Counted from the stretch's first letter, positions 16,213 to 25,900 are shown. The stretch is DNA of 64,000 nt from Paenibacillus sp. FSL K6-0276 (GCF_037977235.1 NZ_CP150276.1:4092001-4156000), one strand, 5' to 3'. Made by a program: numbers and translations. The notes: generated by a model not told the origin, from the letters alone.

Positions 16213-16242
16213 ACTTGTAGCGCCAAAATAATAGCTACAAGT
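16213..16242. promoter_or_regulatory. Inverted repeat between divergent araC-type and methyltransferase genes
   Basis: ACTTGTAGC and GCTACAAGT form perfect nine-base arms around a 12-base spacer. A further half-like TTTGTAGCTA occurs near 16310. The site is 64-93 bases upstream of the AraC-type gene. No T-run follows. It may be an operator or only a hairpin. Confidence 0.4.
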
Positions 16243-16377
16243 ATGGAAATATTATACACATAATCTTCATTGGATAAAATAAGTAAAGTGATAAGCCTTC
16301 GCGTAATTTGTTTGTAGCTATAAGGTGAAATGATGTACAATAAAGGCTAAATGAATTTTTGAAGGATGGATTAAATC

Positions 16378-17241
16378 ATGTATATAGCGAGCGACTGGAA
16401 AGACTATGAAGTAATTGACACTGGCGGTGGAGAGAAGCTTGAACGTTGGGGCGACATTATCCTGCGCCGTCCTGATCCGCAGATTATTTGGCCGCTACCC
16501 AATGAGACAGCGAAATGGCGTGATGTGCACGGTCATTATCACCGTTCCTCGGCTGGCGGTGGACAATGGGAAATGAAAAAAAAAATTCCGGATGATTGGA
16601 AGATTAGTTACGGAAAATTAAAATTCCACCTGCGTCCTACGAATTTCAAGCATACCGGGTTATTCCCTGAACAAGCGGCTAATTGGAGCTGGATGATGGA
16701 CAAGATTGCGGCTGCTAACCGTCCGATCTCAGTGCTAAACCTATTTGCTTACACTGGTGGAGCTACTGTAGCCGCAGCAAGTGCCGGCGCTTCTGTAGTT
16801 CACGTGGATGCAGCCAAAGGTATGGTGCAATGGGCGAAGGAAAATGTACAGCTGTCTGGCCTGGGAGAACGTCCAGTTCGCTACATCACGGATGACGTAT
16901 TCAAATTTGTACAACGCGAACAACGCCGCGGAAGTAAATATGATGCGATTATTATGGACCCACCTTCCTACGGAAGAGGACCTGGCGGAGAAATGTGGAA
17001 GCTGGAATCAAGCTTATATCCATTCCTTGAGAGCTGTTTGCAAATTATGAGCGATAAACCTTTGTTTATGCTTATAAATTCTTACACCACCGGAATCTCT
17101 CCAACAGTACTACGTAATATGTTGTCGATGACAATGGGCAAACGTTATGGTGGGAAACTCACCTCCGGCGAAATCGGTCTTCCGATCACTTCCTCCGGCA
17201 TGAACCTACCATGTGGTATTCTGGGACGCTGGGAGGCGTAA
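16378..17241 (+). CDS. Class I SAM-dependent methyltransferase (RlmI/RlmK-like)
   Basis: A 287-residue cytoplasmic enzyme. The N-terminal ~95 residues form a substrate-binding region rich in Trp and Pro. The C-terminal Rossmann domain shows SAM motif I (VLNLFAYTGGATVAAASAGA), the acidic strand-2 motif (VVHVDAAKGMVQWAKEN) and the DPPSYGRG motif IV expected of rRNA base methyltransferases. The NLFAYTGG block is shared with the RlmI/RlmKL group that modifies 23S rRNA. It is followed after three bases by an RluA-type pseudouridine synthase gene, giving a two-gene RNA-modification operon. The exact target nucleotide cannot be told. Confidence 0.88.
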   Translation: MYIASDWKDYEVIDTGGGEKLERWGDIILRRPDPQIIWPLPNETAKWRDVHGHYHRSSAGGGQWEMKKKIPDDWKISYGKLKFHLRPTNFKHTGLFPEQAANWSWMMDKIAAANRPISVLNLFAYTGGATVAAASAGASVVHVDAAKGMVQWAKENVQLSGLGERPVRYITDDVFKFVQREQRRGSKYDAIIMDPPSYGRGPGGEMWKLESSLYPFLESCLQIMSDKPLFMLINSYTTGISPTVLRNMLSMTMGKRYGGKLTSGEIGLPITSSGMNLPCGILGRWEA

Positions 17242-17244
17242 GCC

Positions 17245-17991
17245 ATGTCACAGCATATATCTGGCAACAACGAAGCTATGGGCGGAGCATCGCAGCGCTT
17301 TGAAGTGTTGTACGAAGATAACCATCTTCTCGGAATAGTGAAGCCTGTGAATATTCCTGTTCAGGAGGATGCCACTGGAGATCCTGATCTGCTGAACCTG
17401 CTCAAAGATGATGTGAAGGAACGTTTTAACAAGCCTGGAAACGTCTATATGGGCCTAGTCCACCGCCTGGATCGTCCGGTTGGAGGTGCAATGATCTTTG
17501 CCAAGACATCTAAAGCTGCATCAAGACTGTCCGAGAGTGTCCGCACTCACAGCTTTCATAAGGTGTACTTAACTGTCGTGCACGGAAAACCGCCAGCATC
17601 TCGCGACCGTCTTACCGATACGCTGCTTAAAGACGCAAAGAGTAACACCGTGACCGTAGTCCGGAAAGGAACCCCCGGTGGTAAGGAGGCCATTCTGGAT
17701 TACACGGTACTTGGCAGTGCAGAGGGCTTCAGCCTGCTCAAGATCGATTTACTTACCGGTCGTTCACACCAAATTCGAGTGCAGCTCAGCTCCATCGGCT
17801 GCCCATTATACGGTGATCAGAAGTATGGGGCTTCAGTGAACAAACCTGGACAGCAAATTGCTCTGTGGTCTGCACTCGTAGGCTTTCCTCACCCTGTTAC
17901 CAAAGAAGAGGTAGAACTTACTTCCCTGCCCCCACAAACTCATCCTTGGGATTTGTGGTCTAAGGAATTACAAAAGAAGGCCGTCCGCTAA
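17245..17991 (+). CDS. RluA family pseudouridine synthase
   Basis: A 248-residue enzyme converting uridine to pseudouridine in RNA. The catalytic motif HRLDRPVGGAMIFAKTS carries the essential Asp, followed by the Lys/Tyr strand HKVYLTVVHGKP and the late motif LLTGRSHQIRVQLSSIGCPL. No N-terminal S4 domain is present, so this is the short single-domain form. ATG 17245 has GGGAGGCG upstream and is three bases from the previous stop, so the gene is translated with the methyltransferase. The last codons and the TAA stop lie inside the terminator hairpin. The RNA target is not deducible. Confidence 0.92.
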   Translation: MSQHISGNNEAMGGASQRFEVLYEDNHLLGIVKPVNIPVQEDATGDPDLLNLLKDDVKERFNKPGNVYMGLVHRLDRPVGGAMIFAKTSKAASRLSESVRTHSFHKVYLTVVHGKPPASRDRLTDTLLKDAKSNTVTVVRKGTPGGKEAILDYTVLGSAEGFSLLKIDLLTGRSHQIRVQLSSIGCPLYGDQKYGASVNKPGQQIALWSALVGFPHPVTKEEVELTSLPPQTHPWDLWSKELQKKAVR

Positions 17992-18011
17992 CGGATGGCC
18001 TTCTTTTTTTG
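17975..18011 (+). terminator. Terminator overlapping the end of the pseudouridine synthase gene
   Basis: Arms AGAAGGCCGTCCG (17975-17987) and CGGATGGCCTTCT (17992-18004) form a 13-bp stem with one G-U pair, followed by TTTTTT. The four-base loop region contains the stop codon (17989-17991), so the left arm is coding sequence. Confidence 0.92.
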
Positions 18012-18034
18012 AAATAAAGTGTTGTTGTACTTCC

Positions 18035-18366
18035 TTAACGGCTTGTCATCCCGAATTCATCTATTACATGGACAATCTCATCCCTGGTATAAACTTCATT
18101 GCGATAAGGTTTACCATCTTGATATCTCATAATAGGAAACAAATCTCCGTAGGTGAAACTGATAGTATCAGGGTCAAATTGATCAATTGAAATTCCTGCC
18201 GAATATCGAGATAATCTTCCGATCACTGACTTGCATAGCCTTTATTCTGGTGACGTAGATCATTAAGAATCTGTTCCGCTACTTGTGGCGGTAGATCAGA
18301 CAGATTATGAAATGGACCTGTAGATTCATTGTAGTAGTGATACAACAAATCTATTCCCTTATTCAC
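18035..18366 (-). pseudogene. Degraded conserved hypothetical gene
   Basis: Two pieces of one protein family remain. The 5' piece begins at a GTG that overlaps the TGA of the upstream marR gene (18366-18363) and reads NKGIDLLYHYYNESTGPFHN, then LSDLPPQVAEQILNDLRHQN, then stops at TGA after GYASQ. The 3' piece (18035-18226) reads FDPDTISFTYGDLFPIMRYQ followed by DGKPYRNEVYTRDEI, the conserved C-terminus of the same family. The middle, which in intact members holds an HYM...CPWL-type segment, is missing. A deletion plus a frame break is the simplest explanation. Function of the intact family is unknown to me. Confidence 0.7.
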
Positions 18367-18794
18367 GGTGTAGAACTCTCCGGTGTAGTTGTAACAACCA
18401 TTTTGCCCATTAAGTATAGTAGTAACTGTTGGTTATGAGAGGAGATCGGATCAAGCGCTTCTGCAAAAAAATCGCTGCGGATCTTTAAACCACGTGCAGT
18501 CTCCTGCATTCCAGTTTCCGTTATACTCACCCATACAATACGTCGGTCCGCAGCATCTCTCTCCCGAACAATAAGCCCATGCTTCTCCATCCGATCAAGT
18601 AACATAGTAACCGCTGCAGGACTGGTCGCCAGATGTGGAGCCAGATCAGAAGGCTTCATGGCATCACGTTCCTGGAGCAGTTCAAGTACAGTGAGTTGGG
18701 CATCCGTTAGCGTTGGGGCAAGATTACTGTCCATATGTAGTTTATAATCTTTCAAAATCTTATGCCAAATTTTACTGAATTCAGATGCGTGCAC
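18363..18794 (-). CDS. MarR family transcriptional regulator
   Basis: A 143-residue winged-helix protein. The recognition region is MKPSDLAPHLATSPAAVTML followed by LLDRMEKHGLIVRERDAADR, and the wing continues RRIVWVSITETG, all typical MarR. The start is GTG 18794 downstream of AAGGAAGGAATAAGT. Its stop overlaps the GTG of the degraded downstream gene, so its original operon partner has been lost. No adjacent pump or enzyme remains to suggest a target. Confidence 0.88.
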   Translation of the reverse strand: MHASEFSKIWHKILKDYKLHMDSNLAPTLTDAQLTVLELLQERDAMKPSDLAPHLATSPAAVTMLLDRMEKHGLIVRERDAADRRIVWVSITETGMQETARGLKIRSDFFAEALDPISSHNQQLLLYLMGKMVVTTTPESSTP

Positions 18795-18911
18795 ACTTAT
18801 TCCTTCCTTTCCTTGCGGTTCTATCCGGTATACCTACATTTTCGCGAAACAAATTCCATTTCCTGCAAAAGAAGAAAAATAAATCTTCTGCACTGTTAAG
18901 CATGAAAATAA

Positions 18912-18960
18912 AAAACGATGCTTAGTCAGTTCTCATGAAGAGTTGACTAAGCATCGTTAT
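18912..18960 (-). terminator. Terminator of the parE-parC unit
   Basis: Arms AACGATGCTTAGTCA and TGACTAAGCATCGTT give a perfect 15-bp stem. On the minus strand it is followed by TTTTTATTTTC. It begins about 30 bases after the parC stop. Confidence 0.92.
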
Positions 18961-18986
18961 AATAATTCTGTTGTTACTAGCTTGTT

Positions 18987-21437
18987 TTACTTAACTGCTG
19001 GGAAAAGATTAACGATCTCATCTTTTTTCTCCACAGGAACAATCTGTTTGCCCGTAGAGCGACGCTCTCCAAGTGGTGCAGATTCAGAAGAAAATGTGTG
19101 ATGTGCATTCTCCCGTGTAATTGCGTTTAATTCCAGCGGTTCTCTGCAATAGAAAGCCCCTGCCAACCTGCTGCCATTTGGTCGTACTCGCTTGCCTTCC
19201 TTAAATTCAAAGGTTGGCATTCCTTTGCCACCACGGCTTTGGGATGGATAATCCACTAGTAGTGAACGTTTCGCATATCCGATATCGGAGATGGAGAGGA
19301 TTTCTCCTTCGTCCTCGCTGACCCAGAAGCAAGAAATTACCTCATCGCCCTCACGCAATTGAATTCCTCTTACACCAGATGCAACACGACCCATAGGATT
19401 AACCTCATTCTCATGGAATCTAATGCTCATTCCTTCACGAGTCACGAGTACAATGTCCTTGTCATTCGTACTAGTAGTCACTGTAATGATCTCATCACCG
19501 TCTGCTACCTTACAGGCTGCTACCGCTCCAGAACGGCTTGTAGAGTATTCCTTGAGCTCTGTACGCTTAACCTGACCTCTGCGGGTGATAAACACGAGAC
19601 TTTGCTGAGGATCGTCAAGATTATTGACCGGAATCACACTAATGATTCCATCCCCTTTAGACAATCCGATAACGTTAACAATCGCTGTACCAGGTTCTTT
19701 CCATTTAAACTCCGGAATCTGGTGAACAGGAAGCAAAAAGTATTGCCCCTTGCGCGTAAATACCAGCAGACTGTCACGGGTATTCACATCGAGCAGCTTG
19801 ACGATATGGTCGCCTTCTTTAACACCTGATGTGTGACGTTCCCCACCAGAACGGGTAAAGGAAAGCATACTTGTTCGCTTAATATAACCGTCTGCTGAAA
19901 GTGCTACTAGCACATCTTCTGCGTTGACTAGCGCTTCAAGGCTAACCTTAAGTTCCTCTACTTCGCCTTGGATAAGGGAGCGACGATCAATCCCATATTT
20001 ATCGCGAATCTCCAGCAATTCCTTACGGATTACAGCTACGAGCTTCTTGTCACTTTTCAATATACCGCGCAGATGTGTAATCTTTGTCATCATTTCATCC
20101 AATTCTTTTTGGAGTGAAGTAATCTCCAAATTGGTCAGACGATACAATTGCAAGGTAAGGATAGAATCCGCTTGACGTTCACTGAAGCCGAACATCCACA
20201 CGAGATTGTTCTGAGCATCCTGCCGGTTCTTCGATGCTTTGATAGCAGCGATAACCTCATCTAGAATATTCAGCGCTTTAACCAAGCCCTCTAAGACATG
20301 AGCGCGGTCTTCTGCACGTTCCAGATCAAACTGGGTGCGATGAGTCACTACTTCACGCTGATGCGCGATATAGGCCTCCAGGATGGCTTTAAGACCAAGC
20401 TGTTGCGGCGCTTTGTTGACGATAGCCACCATATTGAAGTTATAGGTGATTTGAAGATCGGTTTTTTTGAGCAGATACGCCAAGACGCCTTGGGCATCAG
20501 CTTCTTTCTTGAGTTCAACTACAATCCGAAGTCCTTCTCGTCCACTCTCATCACGAACTTCAGCAATGCCATCGATCTTCTTCTCTAACCGAATGTTCTC
20601 CATGGAGGTAACTAGTCGTGATTTTACAATCTGGAATGGAACTTCAGTAATCACGATTTGTTGCTTGCCGCCTCGCATATTCTCAATCTCAGTCTTGGAG
20701 CGTAAGTAAATACGGCCTTTACCTGTGCGGTAAGCATCCATGATGCCGTCTCCACCCATAATAGTGCCGCCTGTAGGAAAATCCGGACCTTTCATAAAGG
20801 TCATGATATCTTCAAGTTCAATATCTGGTTTCTGCATGACTGCGATACAAGCATCAATAACCTCACGAAGGTTATGCGGCGGGATCTCAGTGGCAAAACC
20901 TGCGGAAATCCCACTCGTGCCATTCACGAGTAAGTTCGGATAACGAGAGGGCACAACAACAGGTTCCTTGGCTGTATTGTCAAAGTTATCCTTAAACAGT
21001 ACTGTCCGCTTCTCGATATCACGCATCATCTCCATTGCAATCGGAGATAACCGTGCTTCCGTATAACGCATCGCCGCAGCTGGGTCATCGTCCATCGAGC
21101 CCCAGTTGCCGTGACCGTCAACAAGTACATGCCCCAATTTCCATGGTTGCGCCATACGAACCATACCATCGTAAATCGAGGAGTCACCGTGTGGATGGTA
21201 ATTACCCATTACATCCCCGACGGTTTTGGCTGACTTGCGGTACGGCTTGTCAGGCGTATTGCCAGAGTCGTACATCGCATAAAGAATCCGACGCTGTACA
21301 GGCTTAAGTCCATCGCGGACGTCGGGGATTGCCCGGTCCTGAATAATATATTTGGAATACCGACCAAAGCGGTCACCGACGACCTCTTCCAGAAAAGCCG
21401 GCAAAAATTGTTCTGATAAACTACTCACTTTGCTCAC
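18987..21437 (-). CDS. parC: DNA topoisomerase IV subunit A
   Basis: An 816-residue DNA cleavage subunit of topoisomerase IV, which decatenates daughter chromosomes. The N-terminal breakage-reunion domain has the quinolone-resistance region [20 protein letters not shown] with the usual Ser, and the active-site Tyr in [11 protein letters not shown] coiled tower region follows, then a C-terminal beta-pinwheel with degenerate blades ([55 protein letters not shown]). The N-terminus [20 protein letters not shown] and pairing with parE distinguish it from GyrA. GTG 21437 has GAGGAA upstream. It is separated from parE by a 247-bp spacer holding a type B repeat. Confidence 0.95.
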   Translation of the reverse strand: MSKVSSLSEQFLPAFLEEVVGDRFGRYSKYIIQDRAIPDVRDGLKPVQRRILYAMYDSGNTPDKPYRKSAKTVGDVMGNYHPHGDSSIYDGMVRMAQPWKLGHVLVDGHGNWGSMDDDPAAAMRYTEARLSPIAMEMMRDIEKRTVLFKDNFDNTAKEPVVVPSRYPNLLVNGTSGISAGFATEIPPHNLREVIDACIAVMQKPDIELEDIMTFMKGPDFPTGGTIMGGDGIMDAYRTGKGRIYLRSKTEIENMRGGKQQIVITEVPFQIVKSRLVTSMENIRLEKKIDGIAEVRDESGREGLRIVVELKKEADAQGVLAYLLKKTDLQITYNFNMVAIVNKAPQQLGLKAILEAYIAHQREVVTHRTQFDLERAEDRAHVLEGLVKALNILDEVIAAIKASKNRQDAQNNLVWMFGFSERQADSILTLQLYRLTNLEITSLQKELDEMMTKITHLRGILKSDKKLVAVIRKELLEIRDKYGIDRRSLIQGEVEELKVSLEALVNAEDVLVALSADGYIKRTSMLSFTRSGGERHTSGVKEGDHIVKLLDVNTRDSLLVFTRKGQYFLLPVHQIPEFKWKEPGTAIVNVIGLSKGDGIISVIPVNNLDDPQQSLVFITRRGQVKRTELKEYSTSRSGAVAACKVADGDEIITVTTSTNDKDIVLVTREGMSIRFHENEVNPMGRVASGVRGIQLREGDEVISCFWVSEDEGEILSISDIGYAKRSLLVDYPSQSRGGKGMPTFEFKEGKRVRPNGSRLAGAFYCREPLELNAITRENAHHTFSSESAPLGERRSTGKQIVPVEKKDEIVNLFPAVK

Positions 21438-21494
21438 CTTCTGTTCCTCAAACTGCCCGTTTTAAAATAGTGTGGTGATTCTAAGGTAAAACTT

Positions 21495-21616
21495 CGGGGA
21501 GTTTTGGACTTCCGGTCGCTGTTGTTTCCAGATTTTTTTGATTATAACCGCTGATTGCGGATAAAATCCGGAAACAAAGGCGAACGCTATCGCTCCTACA
21601 GTTCCAAAATTCCCCA
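21495..21616 (-). repeat. Interspersed element B, copy 1 (between parE and parC)
   Basis: A structured element of about 120 bp. Outer arms are GGGGAGTTTTGGA (21497) and TTCCAAAATTCCCC (21602). An inner stem is TTGTTTCCAGATTT (21522-21535) with AAATCCGGAAACAA (21564-21577), and the apex pairs ACCGC with GCGG. Read on the minus strand it aligns along its whole length with the copies at 31042-31150 (same orientation) and 33481-33601 (opposite orientation). A 63-residue open frame across it is not coding. Confidence 0.75.
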
Positions 21617-21684
21617 ACGTTCCAAGAATCACCAAGCTTTTTGAAAATCGGGATTATCGTCACTAGCAGCACTACTCACTGCAA

Positions 21685-23667
21685 CTACTCTACAATTTCA
21701 GTGAAATCGACATTCTCAACAATCCAGCGTTTACGTGGATCGACTTTATCACCCATCAGTGTAGAAACACGACGCTCAGCCTTAGCAGCATCCTCAATCT
21801 GCACCTGAAGCAGCGTACGCGACTCTGGATTCATCGTCGTCTCCCACAGCTGATCGGGGTTCATCTCACCCAATCCTTTATAACGCTGAAGCTCGAAGTT
21901 TTTGCCGAATTCCTTTAAGTAATTTTGCAGTTCTTCATCACTCCATGCATAACGTACGGTCTCCAGCTTGCCCGTCTTACGGGTCAGCTTATAAAGCGGA
22001 GGCTGAGCGATAAAGACCTTTCCAGCATCTATTAACGGCTTCATATAACGATAGAAAAATGTCAGCAGCAGCACCTGAATATGCGCTCCATCTGTATCCG
22101 CATCGGTCATAATGATAATTTTGGAATAATTGCTGTCTTCGACGGTAAAGTCTGGACCAATTCCTGCACCAATCGTGGAAATGATCGCTTTATATTCATC
22201 GTTCTTCAGGATGTCCAGTAGCTTGGCTTTTTCTGGATTCATCGGTTTTCCTTTTAACGGCAAGATAGCCTGAATCTTAGAATCACGGCCTTGCTTCGCC
22301 GATCCACCAGCTGAATCACCTTCTACGATAAACAATTCGGTACGTGTAACGTCCTTGGACTGCGCAGGTGACAACTTGCCGCCAAGATTCGAGCTCTCGC
22401 TACGTTTCTTACCTGTACGGATCTCATCACGGGCTTTGCGAGCCGCTTCACGGGCCTTCGAAGCCTGAATCGACTTTTTCAGAAGACTCTGTGCAACCTG
22501 TGGGTTCTCTTCCAAGAAACGAGCCATATTCTCAGATACGATATAGTCTACTGCACTACGAGCAGAAGCACTACCGAGCTGATCCTTAGTCTGTCCAACA
22601 AATTCAACCTCGGACATTTTGACACTAATGACAGCCATCATACCTTCGCGCAAATCATTTCCTTCTAAATTCTTATCCTTTTCTTTAAGCAACTGTGTAC
22701 GGCGGGCATAGTCATTTAATACACGAGTATACGCAGTCTTAAAGCCCGTCTCATGAGTACCACCACTACGAGTAGGAATGGAGTTAACGAAGGAAGCCAA
22801 GGTTTCCGTATAGCCTCCATTGTACTGAAGAGCCACTTCCACCTCGATATCGTCTTTTTCTGCGCTGAAGTGAATGACATCATGCAGAACATCCTTGCCC
22901 TCATTTAGGAATTGTACAAATTGACTAGCTCCACCCTCGTAAAAGAACTCGTCCTGACGGTTGCTCCGCTCATCATGCAGCGTAATACGCAGACCTGAGT
23001 TCAAAAAAGCGATCTCCTGAACCCGTTCAGCCAGCGTGTCATAATTCAGGGCAATTCCATTTGGAAAGACACGAATGTCCGGTTTAAAAGTAATTTTCGA
23101 ACCGGTTTTGTTGGTGTTCCCCAGAATTTCAAGGCCCGTTACAGGTTCGCCAACATGCTCTTTCCCCTTCTTGTCCACCCAATATTCAAAACGTTGACGA
23201 TGGATTTTGCCTTCACGATAAATCTCTACTTCGAGCCATTCAGACAAAGCATTCGTCACTGAAGCCCCTACGCCATGCAAACCGCCTGATTTCTTGTAAC
23301 CAGATCCACCGAATTTACCGCCCGCATGCAGAATTGTAAATACGACTTGCGGCGTTGGTACTCCTGTCTTATGCATTCCAGTTGGGATCCCCCGACCGTT
23401 GTCAGTCACCGTTACCGAGCCATCTTTGCGAAGTAGTAAGTCAATCTTCGTACAATACTTGGCTAAATGCTCATCCACGGCATTATCTACAATTTCCCAT
23501 ACTAGATGATGTAATCCCGAAGAACTTGTACTGCCGATATACATGCCAGGTCGTTTGCGTACTGCAACTAGACCTTCGAGCACTTGAATGTCGTCAGCAT
23601 CGTATCCAGTACGGCCATTCTCGCCGTTATTAGAAACTTCAGCAAACATATCGATCTGTTCGAGCAT
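21685..23667 (-). CDS. parE: DNA topoisomerase IV subunit B
   Basis: A 660-residue ATPase subunit of topoisomerase IV. The GHKL ATP-binding site shows EIVDNAVDEHLA, VTDNGRGIPTGMH and KKSGGLHGVGASVTNALS. A transducer domain follows, and the C-terminal TOPRIM domain contains ELFIVEGDSAGGSAKQGRD and IIIMTDADTDGAHIQVL, the Mg2+-binding acidic residues. The closing motif RYKGLGEMNPDQLWETTMNP is present. The length and lack of the GyrB insert fit firmicute ParE. ATG 23667 follows GGAGGAGC. It is the first gene of the parE-parC pair. Confidence 0.96.
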   Translation of the reverse strand: MLEQIDMFAEVSNNGENGRTGYDADDIQVLEGLVAVRKRPGMYIGSTSSSGLHHLVWEIVDNAVDEHLAKYCTKIDLLLRKDGSVTVTDNGRGIPTGMHKTGVPTPQVVFTILHAGGKFGGSGYKKSGGLHGVGASVTNALSEWLEVEIYREGKIHRQRFEYWVDKKGKEHVGEPVTGLEILGNTNKTGSKITFKPDIRVFPNGIALNYDTLAERVQEIAFLNSGLRITLHDERSNRQDEFFYEGGASQFVQFLNEGKDVLHDVIHFSAEKDDIEVEVALQYNGGYTETLASFVNSIPTRSGGTHETGFKTAYTRVLNDYARRTQLLKEKDKNLEGNDLREGMMAVISVKMSEVEFVGQTKDQLGSASARSAVDYIVSENMARFLEENPQVAQSLLKKSIQASKAREAARKARDEIRTGKKRSESSNLGGKLSPAQSKDVTRTELFIVEGDSAGGSAKQGRDSKIQAILPLKGKPMNPEKAKLLDILKNDEYKAIISTIGAGIGPDFTVEDSNYSKIIIMTDADTDGAHIQVLLLTFFYRYMKPLIDAGKVFIAQPPLYKLTRKTGKLETVRYAWSDEELQNYLKEFGKNFELQRYKGLGEMNPDQLWETTMNPESRTLLQVQIEDAAKAERRVSTLMGDKVDPRKRWIVENVDFTEIVE

Positions 23668-23695
23668 TCATGCTCCTCCTTCTTTTCTCTATACT

Positions 23696-23797
23696 CAAGC
23701 ATTAGCGCCTTCGGCGTCCCTATAAGGACGGTAAGCGTTTAAGCGAGAAATATAAGACATTAAGTATTGGTGCAAAACTTATACTTTCTTATATTTA
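23696..23797 (+). repeat. Interspersed element A, canonical copy
   Basis: Hairpin 1 holds GCGCCTTCGGCGTCC then CTATAAGGACGGTAAGCG, and hairpin 2 is bounded by AAATATAAG and CTTATATTT with AAGTATTGG...ACTTATACTTT pairing inside. The copy lies between the ABC-2 permease stop and parE start. It aligns base for base over most of its length with copies at 37756 and 53617. Confidence 0.75.
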
Positions 23798-23908
23798 AGA
23801 AGAAACGGCTTTGCCGTCCTTTGTGTTAAGAACGGTATCCGTTACTGCCAAAAATATAAGGATGAAGTATAAAGTGTAGATTATACTTTCTTATATTTCT
23901 AGAAATGC
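23798..23908 (+). repeat. Interspersed element A, diverged second copy
   Basis: Directly after the canonical copy is a weaker version: AACGGCTTTGCCGTCC, GGTATCCGTT, then AAATATAAGGATGAAG and TTATACTTTCTTATATTT. The outer AAATATAAG/CTTATATTT pairing and inner AGTATAA/TTATACT are retained although the loop differs. Confidence 0.55.
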
Positions 23909-23937
23909 AAACAAACGTTTTCGTCACTTTGTACATT

Positions 23938-24927
23938 CTAATTCAAAATATCCCTTTTCGTAAAGACGGCGAATGAAATGATCACCGAAGCGGCCCCCCA
24001 TACAGCCAGCACAGCCATAGAAAATGACAAAGACATCCCCTCAATTGGTGCGGGAGTTCCTGACAAATAACCGGTCAGCCCAAGATTTACCATAAATAAA
24101 TATTTCGCTGTTGTCCAGGCAGAAGCCATATTGGTCAAAATATTTCCAGCAATCAGCGCTGCCATCATGACCACTATACTAGCAGCAGTGCTTCTTACAA
24201 GTACCGAGATCATAAAAGCAAGCAAAGCAACAACGACGCTTACGAACCAGACCAATCCACCTTGCATAAGCATATATTTCCACTGTGGTACTGCATGTAC
24301 AGTAGACATATCCACCGAGTCCCCACTAATCTTAAAGCCTGTAAATACAGGGATATTAAAGCCCTTATATCCAAAAGCCAGACCAGAGATTAGGTAGCTG
24401 ATCACAAAGGTGGAAAGCACGATAAGTGAAACAAACATAAGCAGTGCCGCCATTTTGCTAAACAATACTTTCCAGCGTTTGACTGGCCTTGTCAGCAGCA
24501 TTTTGATAGTCCCTGTAGTTCGCTCCGCAGAGACTAAATCCGAGGCTACCGCCATTATGAGTAGCGGAATAAATAAAGTAACCGAATTATCCATAAACTC
24601 ACGGGTAAAGGTAACGCCACTTGGCTCGTTCGGATTCACATCATGATGGAGGTAATACTGAAGCTGTTGTACAAATATTCGCCGATAAGTCTTCCATTCC
24701 TCTGGAATTCGGTCACTTCCCAGTGAATTTTGATTATCAATGATCTGCTGCTGGATCTCCAGGCGCCAATCGGAGTTGAATTTATCTCTGCTACGCTCGG
24801 CTGAGCGCATTTGGGCATAGGTGAACATAGGCACCAGTACAATCAGAATCAGCAGTATAACATAAAACCGTTTCTTTTTTATGATTTTTAAACATTCATT
24901 ACGGATTAGCGGAAGCATGTTATTCAA
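23938..24927 (-). CDS. ABC-2 type transporter permease
   Basis: A 329-residue membrane protein. It has one N-terminal helix after KIIKKKRF, an extracytoplasmic segment of about 80 residues, then five clustered hydrophobic helices ending IISFAVFTKRDILN. The block SAERTTGTIKMLLTRPVKRW is the signature cytoplasmic loop of ABC-2 export permeases that contacts the ATPase. TTG 24927, eight bases after GGAGGG, is the likely start and overlaps the end of the ATPase gene by eight bases, so both are coupled. The exported substrate is unknown; the family includes bacitracin and lantibiotic self-protection exporters. Confidence 0.88.
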   Translation of the reverse strand: MNNMLPLIRNECLKIIKKKRFYVILLILIVLVPMFTYAQMRSAERSRDKFNSDWRLEIQQQIIDNQNSLGSDRIPEEWKTYRRIFVQQLQYYLHHDVNPNEPSGVTFTREFMDNSVTLFIPLLIMAVASDLVSAERTTGTIKMLLTRPVKRWKVLFSKMAALLMFVSLIVLSTFVISYLISGLAFGYKGFNIPVFTGFKISGDSVDMSTVHAVPQWKYMLMQGGLVWFVSVVVALLAFMISVLVRSTAASIVVMMAALIAGNILTNMASAWTTAKYLFMVNLGLTGYLSGTPAPIEGMSLSFSMAVLAVWGAASVIISFAVFTKRDILN

Positions 24928-25900
24928 CGTTCTCACCCTCCGTTAGTTTCAAGAATAGCTGTTCCAGTGTCGGATTAATTTTATGCACAGCCCTAACTTC
25001 GATTTCAGCAGTTACCATTACAGCCACAATCTCAGGGATCAAATCCTGATCCATGATTGTGATTAAAGAATTCGGACCCATACCTGCAATAATAGAGTCA
25101 TCCAAGGTAACGTCTTCCAGATTCTGAATTTGTATATCTGGGCGATTAGCCAGTAATTCTCGGGCTTCAGCAAAAGGCTCAAGCTCCCAAAGAACATACG
25201 GTGAATTACGAGCGATCAGTTCATCTACCGCACCTACTGCTAGTACCCGCCCTTTACTTATAATTGCTACACGGTCGCAGAGGAGCTGGATTTCGCTAAG
25301 AAGATGACTCGACACGAACACTGCTAGTCCCTCATCTGCCAGCTTGCGTATAAATTCTCGCAACTCCTTAATGCCTTTGGGGTCAAGGCCATTTGTAGGC
25401 TCGTCCAGAATAAGCAGACGCGGACGTCCCAGCAGCGCCTGCGCTATGCCTAAACGCTGTCTCATTCCAAGTGAATATGTACTTACCTTATCATGTATTC
25501 GCTGATCTAACCGAACAATATCTACCACTTCGCTAATCCGTGCATTATCTATACCAGGCTGCATTCGGGCAAAATGCTGCAAATTCTCCCATCCCGTCAA
25601 ATAGGTGTATACCTCAGGGTTCTCAACGATAGAGCCAACAAATTGCAATGCTTTTTCCGGATTTCGGTTCACATTGTAACCACATACGGTAATCTTGCCC
25701 TCGCTGGGACGAATCAAATCGACGAGCATTCGGATCGTAGTTGTCTTCCCAGCACCATTTGGACCGAGGAAGCCGAAGATTTCTCCTTCTCTCACCTCAA
25801 ACGTAACATCATCAATAATCCACTTTCGTCCTATTTTTTTCCGTACCCCGTCCACAGACAAGACGACCGGGCTGGATTCTCCACTGTTCGCTTTTGTCAT
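24920..25900 (-). CDS. ABC transporter ATP-binding protein (BcrA/ABC-2 type)
   Basis: A 326-residue ATPase driving the adjacent permease. It has Walker A GPNGAGKTTTIRML, signature motif YSLGMRQRLGIAQALLG, Walker B LLILDEPTNGLDPKG and the switch His in VFVSSHLLSEIQ. Residues 230-326 form a C-terminal extension common in exporters of the BcrA/NatA type. It ends inside the ribosome binding region of the permease gene. The upstream promoter lies between 25900 and 26008. Confidence 0.92.
   Translation of the reverse strand: MTKANSGESSPVVLSVDGVRKKIGRKWIIDDVTFEVREGEIFGFLGPNGAGKTTTIRMLVDLIRPSEGKITVCGYNVNRNPEKALQFVGSIVENPEVYTYLTGWENLQHFARMQPGIDNARISEVVDIVRLDQRIHDKVSTYSLGMRQRLGIAQALLGRPRLLILDEPTNGLDPKGIKELREFIRKLADEGLAVFVSSHLLSEIQLLCDRVAIISKGRVLAVGAVDELIARNSPYVLWELEPFAEARELLANRPDIQIQNLEDVTLDDSIIAGMGPNSLITIMDQDLIPEIVAVMVTAEIEVRAVHKINPTLEQLFLKLTEGENVE

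Noticed and set aside
21481..21672. 63-residue open frame between parE and parC
   Set aside because: It covers element B, whose other copies do not keep this frame. The stem structure explains the sequence better.
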